A DNA stretch of 64,000 bases, taken from NCBI RefSeq assembly GCF_026802175.1, contig NZ_CP113797.1, positions 62,001 through 126,000 on the forward strand, read 5' to 3'. The notes beneath the pieces were generated by a model. The model was given only the letters and a program-made list of their open reading frames with translations, was not told where the DNA came from and made no database searches. The translations under genes and the position numbers were made by a program. The DNA comes from Thermocoleostomius sinensis A174 (GTDB lineage: Bacteria > Cyanobacteriota > Cyanobacteriia > Elainellales > Elainellaceae). Shown piece after piece: positions 1 through 11,000 of this stretch (position 1 is the stretch's first letter; each line of letters starts with the position of its first letter).

Positions 1-1412
1 GGGGCATGGCGCAAATTTTGCGGCTAGAGCATCCCTTAGTAAACCCCAAACTGAAGCTCAGCATTGGGCAACGATTGTGTTATTTCAGTGCCACCTCTCA
101 CTTCTTCTTTGGCTTTCCTCGCCTGATGTATGCCGTCGCTCCAACACTATTTCTGTTGTTTGGTATCAACTCAGTCCGTGGTTTGGGTCTAGAAACGTTG
201 TTTTATGCGTTGCCGCACATTGTACTATCGATGCAAACCAACCACATTCGCTATCGACATGTCCGCTTTTCGTTCTGGAACGAAATTTATGAATTTGCCA
301 TGTCGTTCCAAGCAGGAATTGTAACGATGCTGGCGATGGTGAATCCCAAACTCGGCAAATTTAACGTCACCGATAAAGGGTTAACCGTCACTGAACGTAA
401 GTTTGACCTAGACTCGATTCGCTATTTGGTGATTTTGGGAGCTATTACCAGTGCCTCACTGATTGCAGTTCCGTTTTGGCTCTTGCTCAGCCCCCGCGAT
501 ACAGAGGCGGTTCTAATTAATGCCCTATGGTGTACGTTTAATATTCTGCTGGTGCTAGCTGCCTGTTTAGCTGCATTCGAGCAACCCCAACTACGCAGTG
601 CCCACCGTTTACCGCGCCAATTGACCGCCATTATCCACAGTGGCGATCACAGTTGGACCGGACGAACCATGAACGTCAGCGAATCCGGTGCGTCGATTTT
701 GTTGGATGTTTGGCCCAATATTCCCGATCAGGTGCGGGTGGAGTTGATTGGCGATTTTGGCGCACGGGCGTTATTAGACGCAGAAGTGGTGCGCGGCATT
801 GCCACCGACAGGCTAGAAACCGTACTCGCAGTGAATTTCATCAATGTTAGTCGTACTCAATTAGATGATTTGATTTTAGTGATCTTTTCCGATGTGCAAG
901 AGTGGTACTCGCAGAAGCGCCGAGAGGCTGATAAGCCCCTAGATTCGCTGCGGTTCATTTCTAATAGCCTCAGACGAGCCTTTCGCGAATTTCGCCCAGA
1001 GATTGGGGTCAAGGTGCGCAAATATGTGGATGCTGATGTGCAGCTTTACTGGGAAGGCTGGGAAGGGAGTTCTTACAATGCTAAACTCACCGAGATGGGA
1101 CTACGAGAGTTGCGGTTGGAATATAGTGGGCCATCGATTTTGCACCTAGATGCTGTTCGAGTGACGCAACCCCTAGTTGCATTGGCTATGGGGCATGACA
1201 AAACTGACCCCTATGCCTATAGTTTGCTAGCCCAGGTACAAATGGTGGAAGAATTGCCGCCGCTTCCGGCTGATTATTTTTCCGAAACGTATGTACAACG
1301 AGTGGCGATCGAACTGCGCTTTCCCGAATTTCTCGATCGGCAGCAGCAGAACAAAATTCGGCGCATTTTGCAGTTGCTAGATAGTGAACGGGAAAATTCC
1401 CTGTCGGCTTAG
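1..1412 (+). CDS. bcsA: Cellulose synthase catalytic subunit, C-terminal part (cut by window start)
   Basis: This is the 3' part of a membrane glycosyltransferase that polymerises UDP-glucose into cellulose and extrudes it. The reading frame is open to the left edge, so the GT2 catalytic half lies outside the window. The first visible residues, RGMAQIL, match the stretch just after the family's QxxRW motif. About five membrane segments follow in the first 200 residues. A PilZ domain comes next, with RSAHR (the RxxxR arm) and NVSESG (the [D/N]xSxxG arm), so c-di-GMP control is expected. The last 170 residues have no domain I recognise. The gene lies upstream of a light-sensing operon on the same strand. 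A related PilZ glycosyltransferase making another beta-glucan is possible. Confidence 0.85.
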   Translation, partial: GMAQILRLEHPLVNPKLKLSIGQRLCYFSATSHFFFGFPRLMYAVAPTLFLLFGINSVRGLGLETLFYALPHIVLSMQTNHIRYRHVRFSFWNEIYEFAMSFQAGIVTMLAMVNPKLGKFNVTDKGLTVTERKFDLDSIRYLVILGAITSASLIAVPFWLLLSPRDTEAVLINALWCTFNILLVLAACLAAFEQPQLRSAHRLPRQLTAIIHSGDHSWTGRTMNVSESGASILLDVWPNIPDQVRVELIGDFGARALLDAEVVRGIATDRLETVLAVNFINVSRTQLDDLILVIFSDVQEWYSQKRREADKPLDSLRFISNSLRRAFREFRPEIGVKVRKYVDADVQLYWEGWEGSSYNAKLTEMGLRELRLEYSGPSILHLDAVRVTQPLVALAMGHDKTDPYAYSLLAQVQMVEELPPLPADYFSETYVQRVAIELRFPEFLDRQQQNKIRRILQLLDSERENSLSA

Positions 1413-2141
1413 GAAAGGGGGAGGTTGGCTTGCTTAAGCCTTACGACATCTTCACGCTTGCAGCCTAGATCTTCACAAACCCATCCTAGAAACATGGAAT
1501 AGATTTGATAGGCTAGGTGAAAGATTACCTATGCAGTCGTTAATTCGTTCATTGATCGCTAATTGAAGCGATCGTTGACTTCTGTGAAGCGTTTCGTAAC
1601 AGCTTCCACCTCAAGTTTTTAGGGACGCGCTACCACAGCTATCTTGTCGATTTTCTCTTTCAGCCTTTTTTCTTTCAGCCTGTTGATGACAGTTGTGCAA
1701 TCGTCTGACCTCAGTTGGCTCACGGTCGATCGCAATTCATCATCTCTTTAAGATTCATGCCATTCTGCTGAGCTATTGATGAGAAGCTTGATTTCAAAAT
1801 TGGCAGTGTTATTTTCGGCAGAAGTTGACTGATGAAGGTGATTTCGCTTGAAAAATGTTCAAGGTAGCTGTTACTAGTTTCCATCTACTGTTGAAGCTTG
1901 TCCTAATTTAAGTTTAATTTGTAACTTTTAATGGGCAGATTACAGCAATTACCATTCAACTCATTCAACCCACATTGTTTCAATTTCATTCCCAAACTTA
2001 ATTATAGTCCGCATCAACTGAACTGACCAACCATTGTGATAAGGGCGTTCTCAAATACTGTGCAGCCTCATCAGGAGTGCTTTCATCTTCGCGATAAGGC
2101 TCGTTCAGATCTTGCCCCACAAGTTCAACGGAGCGATACAC
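1413..2141. other. Intergenic region between bcsA and the pix-type operon
   Basis: About 730 bases without a convincing gene. A small hairpin (GGCTT at 1427-1431, AAGCC at 1436-1440) sits shortly after the bcsA stop but lacks a T-run, so it is a weak terminator candidate. A short direct repeat of CTTTCAGCC lies near 1658-1680. The right part is AT-rich and should hold the promoter of the downstream operon. I could not place a -10 box with confidence. Confidence 0.5.
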
Positions 2142-3251
2142 ATGAATACCACGACTATGGCTAGCTACAGACCTTTTCAGAAGTTGCATCCTTTAACGCT
2201 CTTGGCACAATTGTCCAGTCGCCAAGCGAACGGCTGTCTACAGGTATCCAATGGTTCTACCTCGTGGTTACTGTATCTGGAACAAGGGAAACTGTTGTAT
2301 GCCACCAATTCAATGAACCCGTTTGAACGGCTCGATCGGCATTTGCGTCGGCTCAGCGCTCAAATTCCCAGTTTGGTGAGTGCAGTTCGGGTACAAGTGC
2401 GGTTGCTGTTTGAAACACAGGTAGAAAATGCATCGGGGCTACCCGCTGACTATCAGGCCATTTGCTGGCTTGTAGAGCAGCAGCATCTTCAGTCCAATCA
2501 AACTAGTCTTTTAATTGAAGCCCTGGCAGTTGAAGTCATCGAGTCGTTCCTGACGGTTCAAGATGGCAGCCACGAACTAGTTCCACCAGAGCAGTTGAAC
2601 GAGATGCCCAAGTTCTGTCAGCTTGACTTGCGGTTTCTTGTCGAACAGTGTCAAACCCGCCAGCGGCAGACGGCTCGGGCTGTAACGAAATCGCCCGTTG
2701 AACAACCATTTATTGCGAATCAACCTCCTCAACAAAACGGCATGGGCTTGAAGCCGGAGATAGATTCGGAACCAGAACCTGCTTCAGAGCCAACGGTGCC
2801 GACGACGACGACCCCAGCGATCGCCAATTCTGATCCTGGACGTCCCCAATTCACCGTTCCATCCTTACTAAGTTCCACCAGTAAAACCCACTACACGATT
2901 GCTTGCATTGACGATAGCCCCACTGTGCTGCAAGCCATTCGATCGTTTCTTGACGACAAAAGCTTCACAGTTTTGATGATCGATAACCCGGTGAAAGCCT
3001 TAATGCAAATCGTGCGCAGCAAACCCGATCTCATTTTGCTAGACGTCACCATGCCCAACCTCGACGGCTATGAACTATGTTCATTATTGAGGAAACATCC
3101 TAACTTCCGCTATACCCCCGTGATTATGGTAACTGGCAATACTGGTTTTATCGATCGAGCCAGAGCGAAATTAGTTGGTGCATCGGGCTATTTAACGAAA
3201 CCCTTTACCCAGTCAGATTTAGTGAAGATGGTGTTCAAGCATTTGACCTAG
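2142..3251 (+). CDS. pixG: PatA/PixG-type response regulator (PATAN + receiver)
   Basis: First gene of a light-taxis operon. The N-terminal 150 residues form a PATAN (DUF4388) domain (LTLLAQLSSRQANGCLQV). A low-complexity Pro/Glu/Thr linker follows, then a CheY-like receiver from about residue 250. The phospho-acceptor is Asp301 in DLILLDVTMP, and the conserved Lys is in LTKPF near the end. I chose the ATG at 2142 because GGAG lies 8 bases upstream; a TTG at 2112 would add ten unlikely residues. In Synechocystis the same gene order (pixG-pixH-pixI-pixJ-pixL) controls phototaxis by type IV pili. The pix name rests on gene order and domain content. PatA paralogues in other operons look alike. 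Confidence 0.85.
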   Translation: MNTTTMASYRPFQKLHPLTLLAQLSSRQANGCLQVSNGSTSWLLYLEQGKLLYATNSMNPFERLDRHLRRLSAQIPSLVSAVRVQVRLLFETQVENASGLPADYQAICWLVEQQHLQSNQTSLLIEALAVEVIESFLTVQDGSHELVPPEQLNEMPKFCQLDLRFLVEQCQTRQRQTARAVTKSPVEQPFIANQPPQQNGMGLKPEIDSEPEPASEPTVPTTTTPAIANSDPGRPQFTVPSLLSSTSKTHYTIACIDDSPTVLQAIRSFLDDKSFTVLMIDNPVKALMQIVRSKPDLILLDVTMPNLDGYELCSLLRKHPNFRYTPVIMVTGNTGFIDRARAKLVGASGYLTKPFTQSDLVKMVFKHLT

Positions 3252-3284
3252 TTGGGGATTAGGGGTTGGGGGTTAGGAATTAGA
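3252..3284. repeat. G-rich short tandem repeat (GGGGATTAGGGGTTGGG type)
   Basis: Imperfect heptamer-like tandem of GGGGATT/GGGGTT units directly after a stop codon. A similar block follows another gene at 56322-56361. Short tandem repeats of this kind are common between cyanobacterial genes. No function is assigned. Confidence 0.6.
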
Positions 3285-3435
3285 AGCAACATACTCATCG
3301 ACCTATGTACTCATCTACGTTTTATTCTTTACCTCTCGTTCTTCATTTCGGACTTATCCTTCATCCTTTATTCCTCAAAATCCGGATGTCGATAGCGTTT
3401 GCAGAAAGAATTAATTGACTTGCAAGGAATTTAGA

Positions 3436-3813
3436 ATGAGCACAACCTTGATGGGCACCATTTTAATTGTTGAAGATACCCTTTCCGAGATGGAATTGAT
3501 CACCCATTATTTGCGAGAAAGCGGGTACAGCGTTATCGGTGCGGTGAGTGCCAAAGAGGCGTTGAATCTAGCGATCGAACAAAAACCAGATGTGATTGTG
3601 ACAGATATTGTCATGCCTGGTATGAGTGGATTTGAATTATGTCGCAACTTAAAAAAGAACCCGGCCACGGAAAAAGTTCCCGTGGTCATTTGTACATCTA
3701 AGAATCAGGAAATCGATCGGCTTTGGGGAATGAAACAAGGGGCCGATGCTTACATCACTAAACCCTTTACTCGTGAACAACTCATTCGCGCAATCAAGTC
3801 TGTTGCTGGCTAA
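3436..3813 (+). CDS. pixH: CheY-like single-domain response regulator (PixH type)
   Basis: A 125-residue stand-alone receiver. It has the acidic pair in VEDTLSE, phospho-acceptor Asp57 in VIVTDIVMPG, the conserved Thr in VICTSKN, and Lys in YITKPF. It should take phosphate from the CheA-like kinase encoded downstream and signal to the pilus motor. The ATG at 3436 is preceded by AAGGAA at suitable spacing, so the TTG at 3415 is probably not used. It lies 184 bases after the PatA-like gene and 4 bases before the CheW gene, in the usual pix order. Confidence 0.88.
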   Translation: MSTTLMGTILIVEDTLSEMELITHYLRESGYSVIGAVSAKEALNLAIEQKPDVIVTDIVMPGMSGFELCRNLKKNPATEKVPVVICTSKNQEIDRLWGMKQGADAYITKPFTREQLIRAIKSVAG

Positions 3814-3817
3814 TGCT

Positions 3818-4330
3818 ATGAATTCCTCTGCTCTGGTTCCTTCCTCAAAAAATTCCTCTCGTCGTACGTCAGGAGATGCTTACCTGCGGTTTGAATTGTG
3901 CCCTCAAACTTCAGCGGTTCTATTCATGCGCTATGTGCAAGAAGCCATGATTTTGTCGGCCCGTCGCCTGACCCCCATGCCCAACATGCCTCCCTGTATG
4001 TTGGGGTTGATGAACCGCCGCAGTCGCGTTCTTTGGGTGGTGGATCTAGCGCAAATGCTAGGTTTGGCAATTTTGGATACTAATGCTCAGCAGTACAGTT
4101 TAGTGCTCATTCAAGTGGGAGCGGTGTCATTGGGATTAGCGGTACAACGGGTAGAAGGAATTGCTTGGATTGATCCCAACCAAACGCAACCGCCGATCGG
4201 TCAAGTGCTACCGTCCTTGCTTCCCTATTTACGAGGCTGTGCCGTTCAACAACAAGAGCACAGACAAGACATTTTGTTGATGCTGGATGCGGAGGCGATC
4301 GCCCAGTCTCCGATTTTGCGCAACCCATAA
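3818..4330 (+). CDS. pixI: CheW-like coupling protein (PixI type)
   Basis: CheW domain covering most of 170 residues. Matching features are YLRFELCPQTSAVLFMRYVQ at the first strand, MLGLMNRRSRVLWVVDLAQM in the middle, and LGLAVQRVEGIAWI. The family links the receptor tail to the CheA kinase. The ATG at 3818 starts 4 bases after the CheY stop codon. An in-frame start at 3746 would overlap that gene and add residues unlike the family. No clear ribosome-binding site precedes 3818, so translational coupling to the upstream gene is likely. Confidence 0.85.
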   Translation: MNSSALVPSSKNSSRRTSGDAYLRFELCPQTSAVLFMRYVQEAMILSARRLTPMPNMPPCMLGLMNRRSRVLWVVDLAQMLGLAILDTNAQQYSLVLIQVGAVSLGLAVQRVEGIAWIDPNQTQPPIGQVLPSLLPYLRGCAVQQQEHRQDILLMLDAEAIAQSPILRNP

Positions 4331-4394
4331 ACCATCTCTCGTTTGCGATTTTTCATTCCTCTCTCGTCTAGCCGTGCTATAGGGCATTCGTTGT

Positions 4395-7300
4395 ATGACT
4401 ACTCAACCTCGTCACCTCTCCGCTGATGACCACTCGGGACAACCAGAAGACTCCTTTTCGTTTCAACCCATGCTCGATTCATCAACAGAGCGACCAGAGC
4501 GACCAGAGCGACCAGATGCAAGCAAGCCATCTCCTCTGATGCGCCATCCAGATGTTCAATCCAGCAAACCCATCACCGAAGGATCGCGGCTGCAATGGTT
4601 CTATGACATGCCTGTTCGCCGCAAACAATTGACCGGGCTGATTACGTCTGAGGTGATCTCAGTTGTGGGACTAGTGGGCGTCGGCTCCTTCTTGATTGTG
4701 GCAGGCGGGCGTGCCCAGTTGCTGCAACAAGCCAAGTCAGAACTCTCCGTTACCGATCTGGCTTATAACATCAAAGTTAACCAGATGGGATATGGCTTTC
4801 GGGGGCAGTCAGACAATGCTGCCATTATTGCAGCCGCTCGGGAAGCGGCATCAGGTCGTCTTCCGGCTCCAGAAACGATCGATCCAGTAGAACGCATTCT
4901 TAAAAATGAGGTGACAGCCCGAGAAATTGAGTATGCCACGCTAGTCGGTCGGGATTTACGCATCATCGCCGGAGCCAATGCCGATCGACGCGGCGAGCGA
5001 TTTGACCCTGGTGGACTGGTGGGCACAGTGTTGGCCAATCCGCGCCAAATTAAAACGAATGCGATTGTCAGTTGGGAAGAACTGCAACGGGAAGCGCCAC
5101 CTCTGCCTGAAGGCTTAACCGAGCAAGATGCCCTCATTCGCTATGTGCTGACGCCGGTCAAAGATCCCACCACTCAAGAGGTACTGGGTGTGTTGGTAGC
5201 AGGGGATATTGTCAACAACAAATTGCCGATCGTTCAGGGAACCGTCGAAGCCTTCGACAATGGCTACAGCGCTGTTTACACCCGCCAGCCAGACGGAACG
5301 TTTCAGCTAGCGACCGCTCTACAGTTGCCAGATAATAGTCCGATCGAAGCGGCACGTCCCGCTATTCCGTTGTCTGATACCAACATTTTGGAGTGGGCCA
5401 CCCAGCAATCGAACGGGCCAGTCACGCGCCGGATGCAAATTGGTGATCAAACCTACACCGTTGCGGCTCAGGCGGTCTACGACTTTAATAATCAACCTGT
5501 GGGGGTATTAGTTCGAGGCACATCGGAAGTCGCTTTAAATCAACTGCTGCGCAACAGTTTGCTGCTACAGCTTGTGATTGCAGCCCTGGCCTTGGCGGCT
5601 GACATTGTTTTGGCAGGGTTGTTGGGGCGTGCCGTGGCCAATCCAATCGAGGAATTGCGCCGGGCAAATCGGCGGTTTGCCGAGGGCGATCGCAGTGCCA
5701 GAGCGAAACTGTTTGCCAAAGATGAGATTGGGCAACTGGTGGGAACCTTTAATCAGCTAGCTGATACGGTGGTGCGGTCGGAAGCAGTCCTAGAAGAGCA
5801 ATTTCATCGTCAGGAAGCGTCTGCTAGACGATCGCAGCTACTCGCAGAGTTAACCAGCCGCATTCGCCAGTCGTTGGATTTTGACGAAATTCTCAAAACC
5901 TCGGTGACGGGTGTGCGCGAGGTGCTTAAGGTCGATCGGGTCTTAATCTATCGCTTTAATCCAGATTTGAAGAGCGGTGTCATTGTGGCGGAATCGGTGG
6001 GTCGCGGTTGGCTGAAAGCATTAGGGCAAACCATTCACGATCCACTGGTTCCTGGGGCGATTGAACGTTTCAAGAGCGGTCGCATTTCTACGATTGATGA
6101 TTTGGCCACCGCAGAACTGAGCGAATGCCACTGCGAAATCCTGCGTCGCCTAGAGGTGCGAGCTAATATGGTGGCGCCGATCGTGATTGGCGATGACCTG
6201 ATTGGATTGTTGTGTGCGCATCAATGTTCTGGGCCCAAACATTGGGAAGAAGAAGAACTTGATTTAATACAACAGATTTCTACTCAGGTAGGCTATGCCT
6301 TGGCTCAAGCCACAGTGCTTAGACAGCAGGAAGAAACAGCCGAGCGCGAACAGCAATTGACGAAAATTATCTTGCACATGTGGGAATCGCTGGAGCGCGA
6401 AACAATTTTCCAGACCGTGGTGCACGATACCCGCGCCGTCCTCAAGACCGATCGCCTGCTTGTGTTTCTCTTCGATGAAAAGTGGGAAGGCACCGTAGTG
6501 GCAGAGTCCGTCGAGCCAGGCTATCCTGCTGCAATGGGCGCGCAGATTGCCGATCCGTGCTTTACCGAGAAATACATTGAACAATATCGTCAGGGACGGG
6601 TAAAAGCCACAGATAATCTACAAGAAGCGGGGTTAACCCAGTGCCACCTAAAGCTGTTGGCTCCGTTCCAGGTGAAGGCCAATTTGGTTGCTCCGATTAA
6701 AGTAGACGATCGGCTGTTGGGGCTATTAATTGCCCATCAGTGTTCCGGGCCACGCCACTGGCAGGATGGTGAAATTAAATTTTTCCGTCAATTGGCGGCT
6801 CAGCTTGGGTTTGCCCTAGAGCAAGCGGAGTTGTTTGCCGAATTAGAGCAAGCACGCCTCAAAGCCGAGAAGCTATCGGAAGAAAGACGGCTACAAAAAG
6901 AAGCCCTGCAACTTCAGTTACTGGATTTGCTGAGTCAGGTAGAAGGAGCCGCACGCGGAGATCTAACGGTGCGCGCCGATGTCACCGATGGGGAAATTGG
7001 TACAGTAGCCGATTTCTTCAACTCGATTGTGGAAAGCTTGCGACAAATTGTGACTCAGGTAAAACAATCTGTTGTGCAGGTGAATGCGTCCCTCGGAGAA
7101 AACGAAGCGGCGATTCAACGCTTGGCCGAACAAGCTCTGCAACAAGCCGATGAAACCACACGCACCCTTAGCTCGATCGAAATGATGACGCGATCGATTC
7201 AGGTCATGGCTGAAAATGCTCAGCAAGCAGCGAAGGTCGCTAAATCGGCTTCTACGACGGCTGAGATGGGTGGCTCGGCGATGGATCTCACCGTACAAAA

Positions 7301-7901
7301 TATTCTGAGCTTGCGGGAAACGGTGGGCGAAACGGCCAAAAAGGTCAAACGCTTAGGCGAATCATCGCAACAGATCTCTAAAGTAGTATCGCTGATTAAT
7401 CAAATCGCCATGCAAACCAATTTACTGGCTATCAATGCCGGGATTGAAGCAGCACGGGCGGGTGAGGAAGGACAAGGATTTGCCGTGGTTGCCGAAGAAG
7501 TAGGTGAACTAGCAGCCCGATCGGCCGCAGCCACTCAGGAAATTGAACGCATTGTAGACAACATTCAGCGCGAAACCAGCCAAGTTGTCGAAGCGATGGA
7601 GCAAAGCACTGCGCAAGTAGTGGAAGGTACACACCTAGTAGAAGACGCCAAACAAAGCCTCCAGCAAATCCTGGATGTTTCTCAACAAATTGATCAGTTG
7701 GTGCAGTCGATTTCAGAAGCGACCGTTTCACAGGTGTCAACTTCGGAAGTGGTATCCAAGCTGATGAAAGAAATTGCACTGGTATCTGAACAGACTTCAC
7801 AATCCTCGCATCAGGTATCATCGGCACTGCGCCGCACGGTTGAAGTTGCTCAAACCTTACAAGCTTCGGTAGGAGCATTTGAAGTCGGTGCGGATATCTA
7901 G
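4395..7901 (+). CDS. pixJ: Methyl-accepting photoreceptor with two cyanobacteriochrome-like GAF domains (PixJ type)
   Basis: A 1168-residue receptor. Order: cytoplasmic N-terminus; TM1 about 82-103; extracytoplasmic sensor region; TM2 about 388-412; HAMP; GAF1 about 480-640; GAF2 about 655-815; MCP signalling coil from about 850, with the hairpin tip near residue 1005 ([20 protein letters not shown]). GAF2 has the canonical bilin-attachment pair Cys750-His751 and a second cysteine, Cys722, inside DPCF: the DXCF signature of blue/green cyanobacteriochromes. GAF1 has Cys578-His579 but Leu551 in place of the second cysteine, so it may bind bilin without DXCF chemistry. Other conserved stretches are VRANMVAPI and VKANLVAPI. 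The receptor should feed light signals to the downstream CheA. Bilin binding is inferred from motifs. Confidence 0.9.
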   Translation: MTTQPRHLSADDHSGQPEDSFSFQPMLDSSTERPERPERPDASKPSPLMRHPDVQSSKPITEGSRLQWFYDMPVRRKQLTGLITSEVISVVGLVGVGSFLIVAGGRAQLLQQAKSELSVTDLAYNIKVNQMGYGFRGQSDNAAIIAAAREAASGRLPAPETIDPVERILKNEVTAREIEYATLVGRDLRIIAGANADRRGERFDPGGLVGTVLANPRQIKTNAIVSWEELQREAPPLPEGLTEQDALIRYVLTPVKDPTTQEVLGVLVAGDIVNNKLPIVQGTVEAFDNGYSAVYTRQPDGTFQLATALQLPDNSPIEAARPAIPLSDTNILEWATQQSNGPVTRRMQIGDQTYTVAAQAVYDFNNQPVGVLVRGTSEVALNQLLRNSLLLQLVIAALALAADIVLAGLLGRAVANPIEELRRANRRFAEGDRSARAKLFAKDEIGQLVGTFNQLADTVVRSEAVLEEQFHRQEASARRSQLLAELTSRIRQSLDFDEILKTSVTGVREVLKVDRVLIYRFNPDLKSGVIVAESVGRGWLKALGQTIHDPLVPGAIERFKSGRISTIDDLATAELSECHCEILRRLEVRANMVAPIVIGDDLIGLLCAHQCSGPKHWEEEELDLIQQISTQVGYALAQATVLRQQEETAEREQQLTKIILHMWESLERETIFQTVVHDTRAVLKTDRLLVFLFDEKWEGTVVAESVEPGYPAAMGAQIADPCFTEKYIEQYRQGRVKATDNLQEAGLTQCHLKLLAPFQVKANLVAPIKVDDRLLGLLIAHQCSGPRHWQDGEIKFFRQLAAQLGFALEQAELFAELEQARLKAEKLSEERRLQKEALQLQLLDLLSQVEGAARGDLTVRADVTDGEIGTVADFFNSIVESLRQIVTQVKQSVVQVNASLGENEAAIQRLAEQALQQADETTRTLSSIEMMTRSIQVMAENAQQAAKVAKSASTTAEMGGSAMDLTVQNILSLRETVGETAKKVKRLGESSQQISKVVSLINQIAMQTNLLAINAGIEAARAGEEGQGFAVVAEEVGELAARSAAATQEIERIVDNIQRETSQVVEAMEQSTAQVVEGTHLVEDAKQSLQQILDVSQQIDQLVQSISEATVSQVSTSEVVSKLMKEIALVSEQTSQSSHQVSSALRRTVEVAQTLQASVGAFEVGADI
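4488..4514 (+). repeat. Nine-base tandem repeat, three units, inside the photoreceptor gene
   Basis: GAGCGACCA is repeated three times exactly, giving Glu-Arg-Pro three times near residues 32-40 of the receptor's N-terminal tail. It keeps the frame, so copy number could vary without harming the protein. Confidence 0.9.
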
Positions 7902-8017
7902 AAAAGGATAAAGTCTCAAGGATAAACCTAGCATTTCCTTTGTATCCTTCTGTATCCTTCAGCCTTTCGCCTTTCGCCTTTGTCCTCTTTCCTCCCCTAT
8001 CTACCCCCTCTAGAGCT

Positions 8018-11000
8018 ATGTCACAGGATAAGGAACTCGAAATACAGCTTCAGTTTCTCGATGAGGCGCAGGAGTACCTGGATACCGTAGAGGCAGCGCT
8101 CCTGGGATTAGCCAACAGTGGCGTTGACAGTCAAAAGATCAATGCTGCTTTGCGGGCCGCTCACTCTGTCAAAGGCGGTGCAGCGATGATGGGATTTCAA
8201 GCCCTGAGTCAGTTGTCCCACCGCTTGGAAGATTCGTTTAAGGTGCTCAAAGTTCAAAAGAATACAATCGCCATTGATACAGACCTGGAATGGCTGTTGT
8301 TGTCTGGGTTGGACTGTTTACGGCGCGTGACCGAAGACTGTCGTCAACGACGATCGATCGATGCCGCTTGGTTAAATGACCATGCACAACCAATTTTTGA
8401 TCAATTGCGCGATCGACTAGGCGAACCCCAAGCCGAAGATGCCACCTCGGTGCTGTCACCAGAAGAAGGGCAGGATGTTGTGCGGCTGATCTTTGAAACC
8501 GAAGTAGATGGCTGCCTTCAGCGCTTAGAAACAGCGATTCAAACCCAAGATCCCTGCTTGCGAGAAGAAGTTGAAATTTTGGCGCAAGAATTAGAAGGAC
8601 TGGGAGAAATGTTGCAACTGCCAGCCTTTACGCAATTGTGCCAATCGATTGCGCAGCATTTGACCTCCACCGATCGAGTGGTTGTGGTCGCCCAAGCTGC
8701 CCTGGAAGCCTGGAGACGCTCACAAGCCTGTGTATTGACTGGTAATCACAGTGCGCTGCCCGATCGCATTCAGGTAGAAGGAGTTGTGATTTCTGACGCA
8801 GCAAGTCCTGAGATCGCAGCGTTTGATTGGGGCACAGAATCAATATCAGAAGCGATCGAACCAGCCGTTGATCCATTCTTTCATTCAACAGACTTTGAGC
8901 AATCCGAGTTTGCTTCAGCAGAATTCGATGATTTCAACGATACAGACCGATCGCCAGTTGAACCGCTTGTCGATTCAGATGAATTTGACGTTCCTGCTGC
9001 GTTAGCTTCAACCGAACTCACTAATTTTGAGTTAACCGGTTCTGAATTGACGAAGGCTGATCAACTCGATTCTGAGCAAGTTGATGCTGCAACACCCCAT
9101 TCGCCTACCTTCCATCAGGAGTCACTAGATTCGTTCACAAATCCATTTTCGCTTTCTGAATTAGACTCGTCCTCCGTCAACACCGACTACGAAGCCCAAA
9201 TTGTTAAGTCCGATCGATCGGATGCACAGACGTTTCATTCACCCAAAGATACCTATAAAGCAGAGTTTCAGATTTCTAGTGATACAGCCTCTGCTTCGTT
9301 TACAGAAGAAATTCAAGACAATACGGTTCGTGTTCCAGTCAAGCATCTTAATCATCTTAATGATTTGTTAGGCGAATTGACCATCGAACGAAATCGCCTT
9401 GATCTTCACCTGAAACGGTTACGCAGTTTAATTCGGACAATGACTCTGCGGGTGCAAGTTCTTGATCAATCAAATTCTCAATTGCGTAATGCTTACGATC
9501 GCGTTACAACCAAATCTTTGACAACCTCACCATTGCTCTTAGCTTCAGCAAATGTAGAGGTGCCGCTTGAATCCATTTCGACAACAAACAGCGAGAATCA
9601 TTTACACAATCAATTTGATGAACGGTTTGATGCGCTGGAAATGGATCGCTACAATGAGCTACATTTATTGTCCCAAGAAGTGATGGAAACAATCGTCCAG
9701 ATTCAAGAAGTCACCAGCGATATAGAACTGGGGCTGGACGATACCGAGCAAATTAATCGCGACTTACATAAAACTACCAAGCAACTGCAAATTGGCCTCA
9801 GCCAAGTACGGATGCGTCCCCTATCTGATGTGGTGGATCGCTTTCCTAAAGCTATCCGGGAATTATCTCTTCAGTACAACAAGCCAGTTCAACTTAAAGT
9901 TCACGGAAGCAATACTTTAGTCGATCGCAATATTCTGGAAGCTTTAAGTGATCCATTGCTACATTTGATTCGCAATGCGTTTGATCATGGTATTGAGGAC
10001 TCGGAGACTCGCCGTTCTCATGGAAAACCAGAACAAGGGTTGATCGAAATTCAAGCATTTCATCGGGGTAATCGCACAATTATTACCGTTCGAGATGATG
10101 GTAGAGGGATTTCGCTAGAGAAAATTCGATCGCGAGCACAACAAATGGGGCTAGACGAAATGTTGCTCGCAGCGGCAACGGACGAAGAACTGCTGTCGCT
10201 AATTTTTGAACCCGGATTTAGCACCACCGATCGTGTGACTGATTTATCTGGGCGTGGTATTGGCATGGATGTGGTGCGCAACAACTTGAAACAAGTGCGG
10301 GGTGAAATTCGTGTTAGCACCGAAGCTGGGCTGGGAACCACTTTCACTTTGTCAGTTCCATTTACGTTGTCGATCGCCCGAGTATTGCTGGCTGAAGCGG
10401 GCGGCATGTTGATTGCCTTCCCCACCGATGTCATTGAAGAAGTGACAATTTTAGAGCCAGAGCAAGTCACCAACACCGCTGGCAGTGAAGCGCTGCGCTG
10501 GCATGATCAGTTACTGCAATTGATCCGATTGTCGCGCTGGCTAAAGTTTAATTGTCCTCGTCAGATGGATGGTCTGGAAACACCACCGACCATTAACGAG
10601 CCAGCCGTGTTAATTCTGAATCAGGCTGACCAACGCATGGGAATGCAGATCGATCGCTGTTGGGGGGAACAAGAAGTAGCCCTCCGCAAAGTTGAAGGCA
10701 ATCTTCCATTACCACCTGGCTTCAACAGTTGCACCATCCTAGGAGATGGGCGAGTTGTGCCTTTGGTCAGCATCTCGGAAATGCTGCATTGGATTGCAAG
10801 CTGCGATCGCGCAGAATTCTTGACCGGTGATCAGGCGATCGCCCCTAGCTTGCCCGAAAGCGGAGGGGGACGGTTGCCTGCGCCAACAATTATTCCGACG
10901 CGCAAGCCTACTATCCTAGTGGTTGATGATTCCATCAATGTGCGCCGCTTGTTGGCGCTGACGTTGGAAAAAGCGGGCTATCAAGTAGCCCAAGCGAAAG

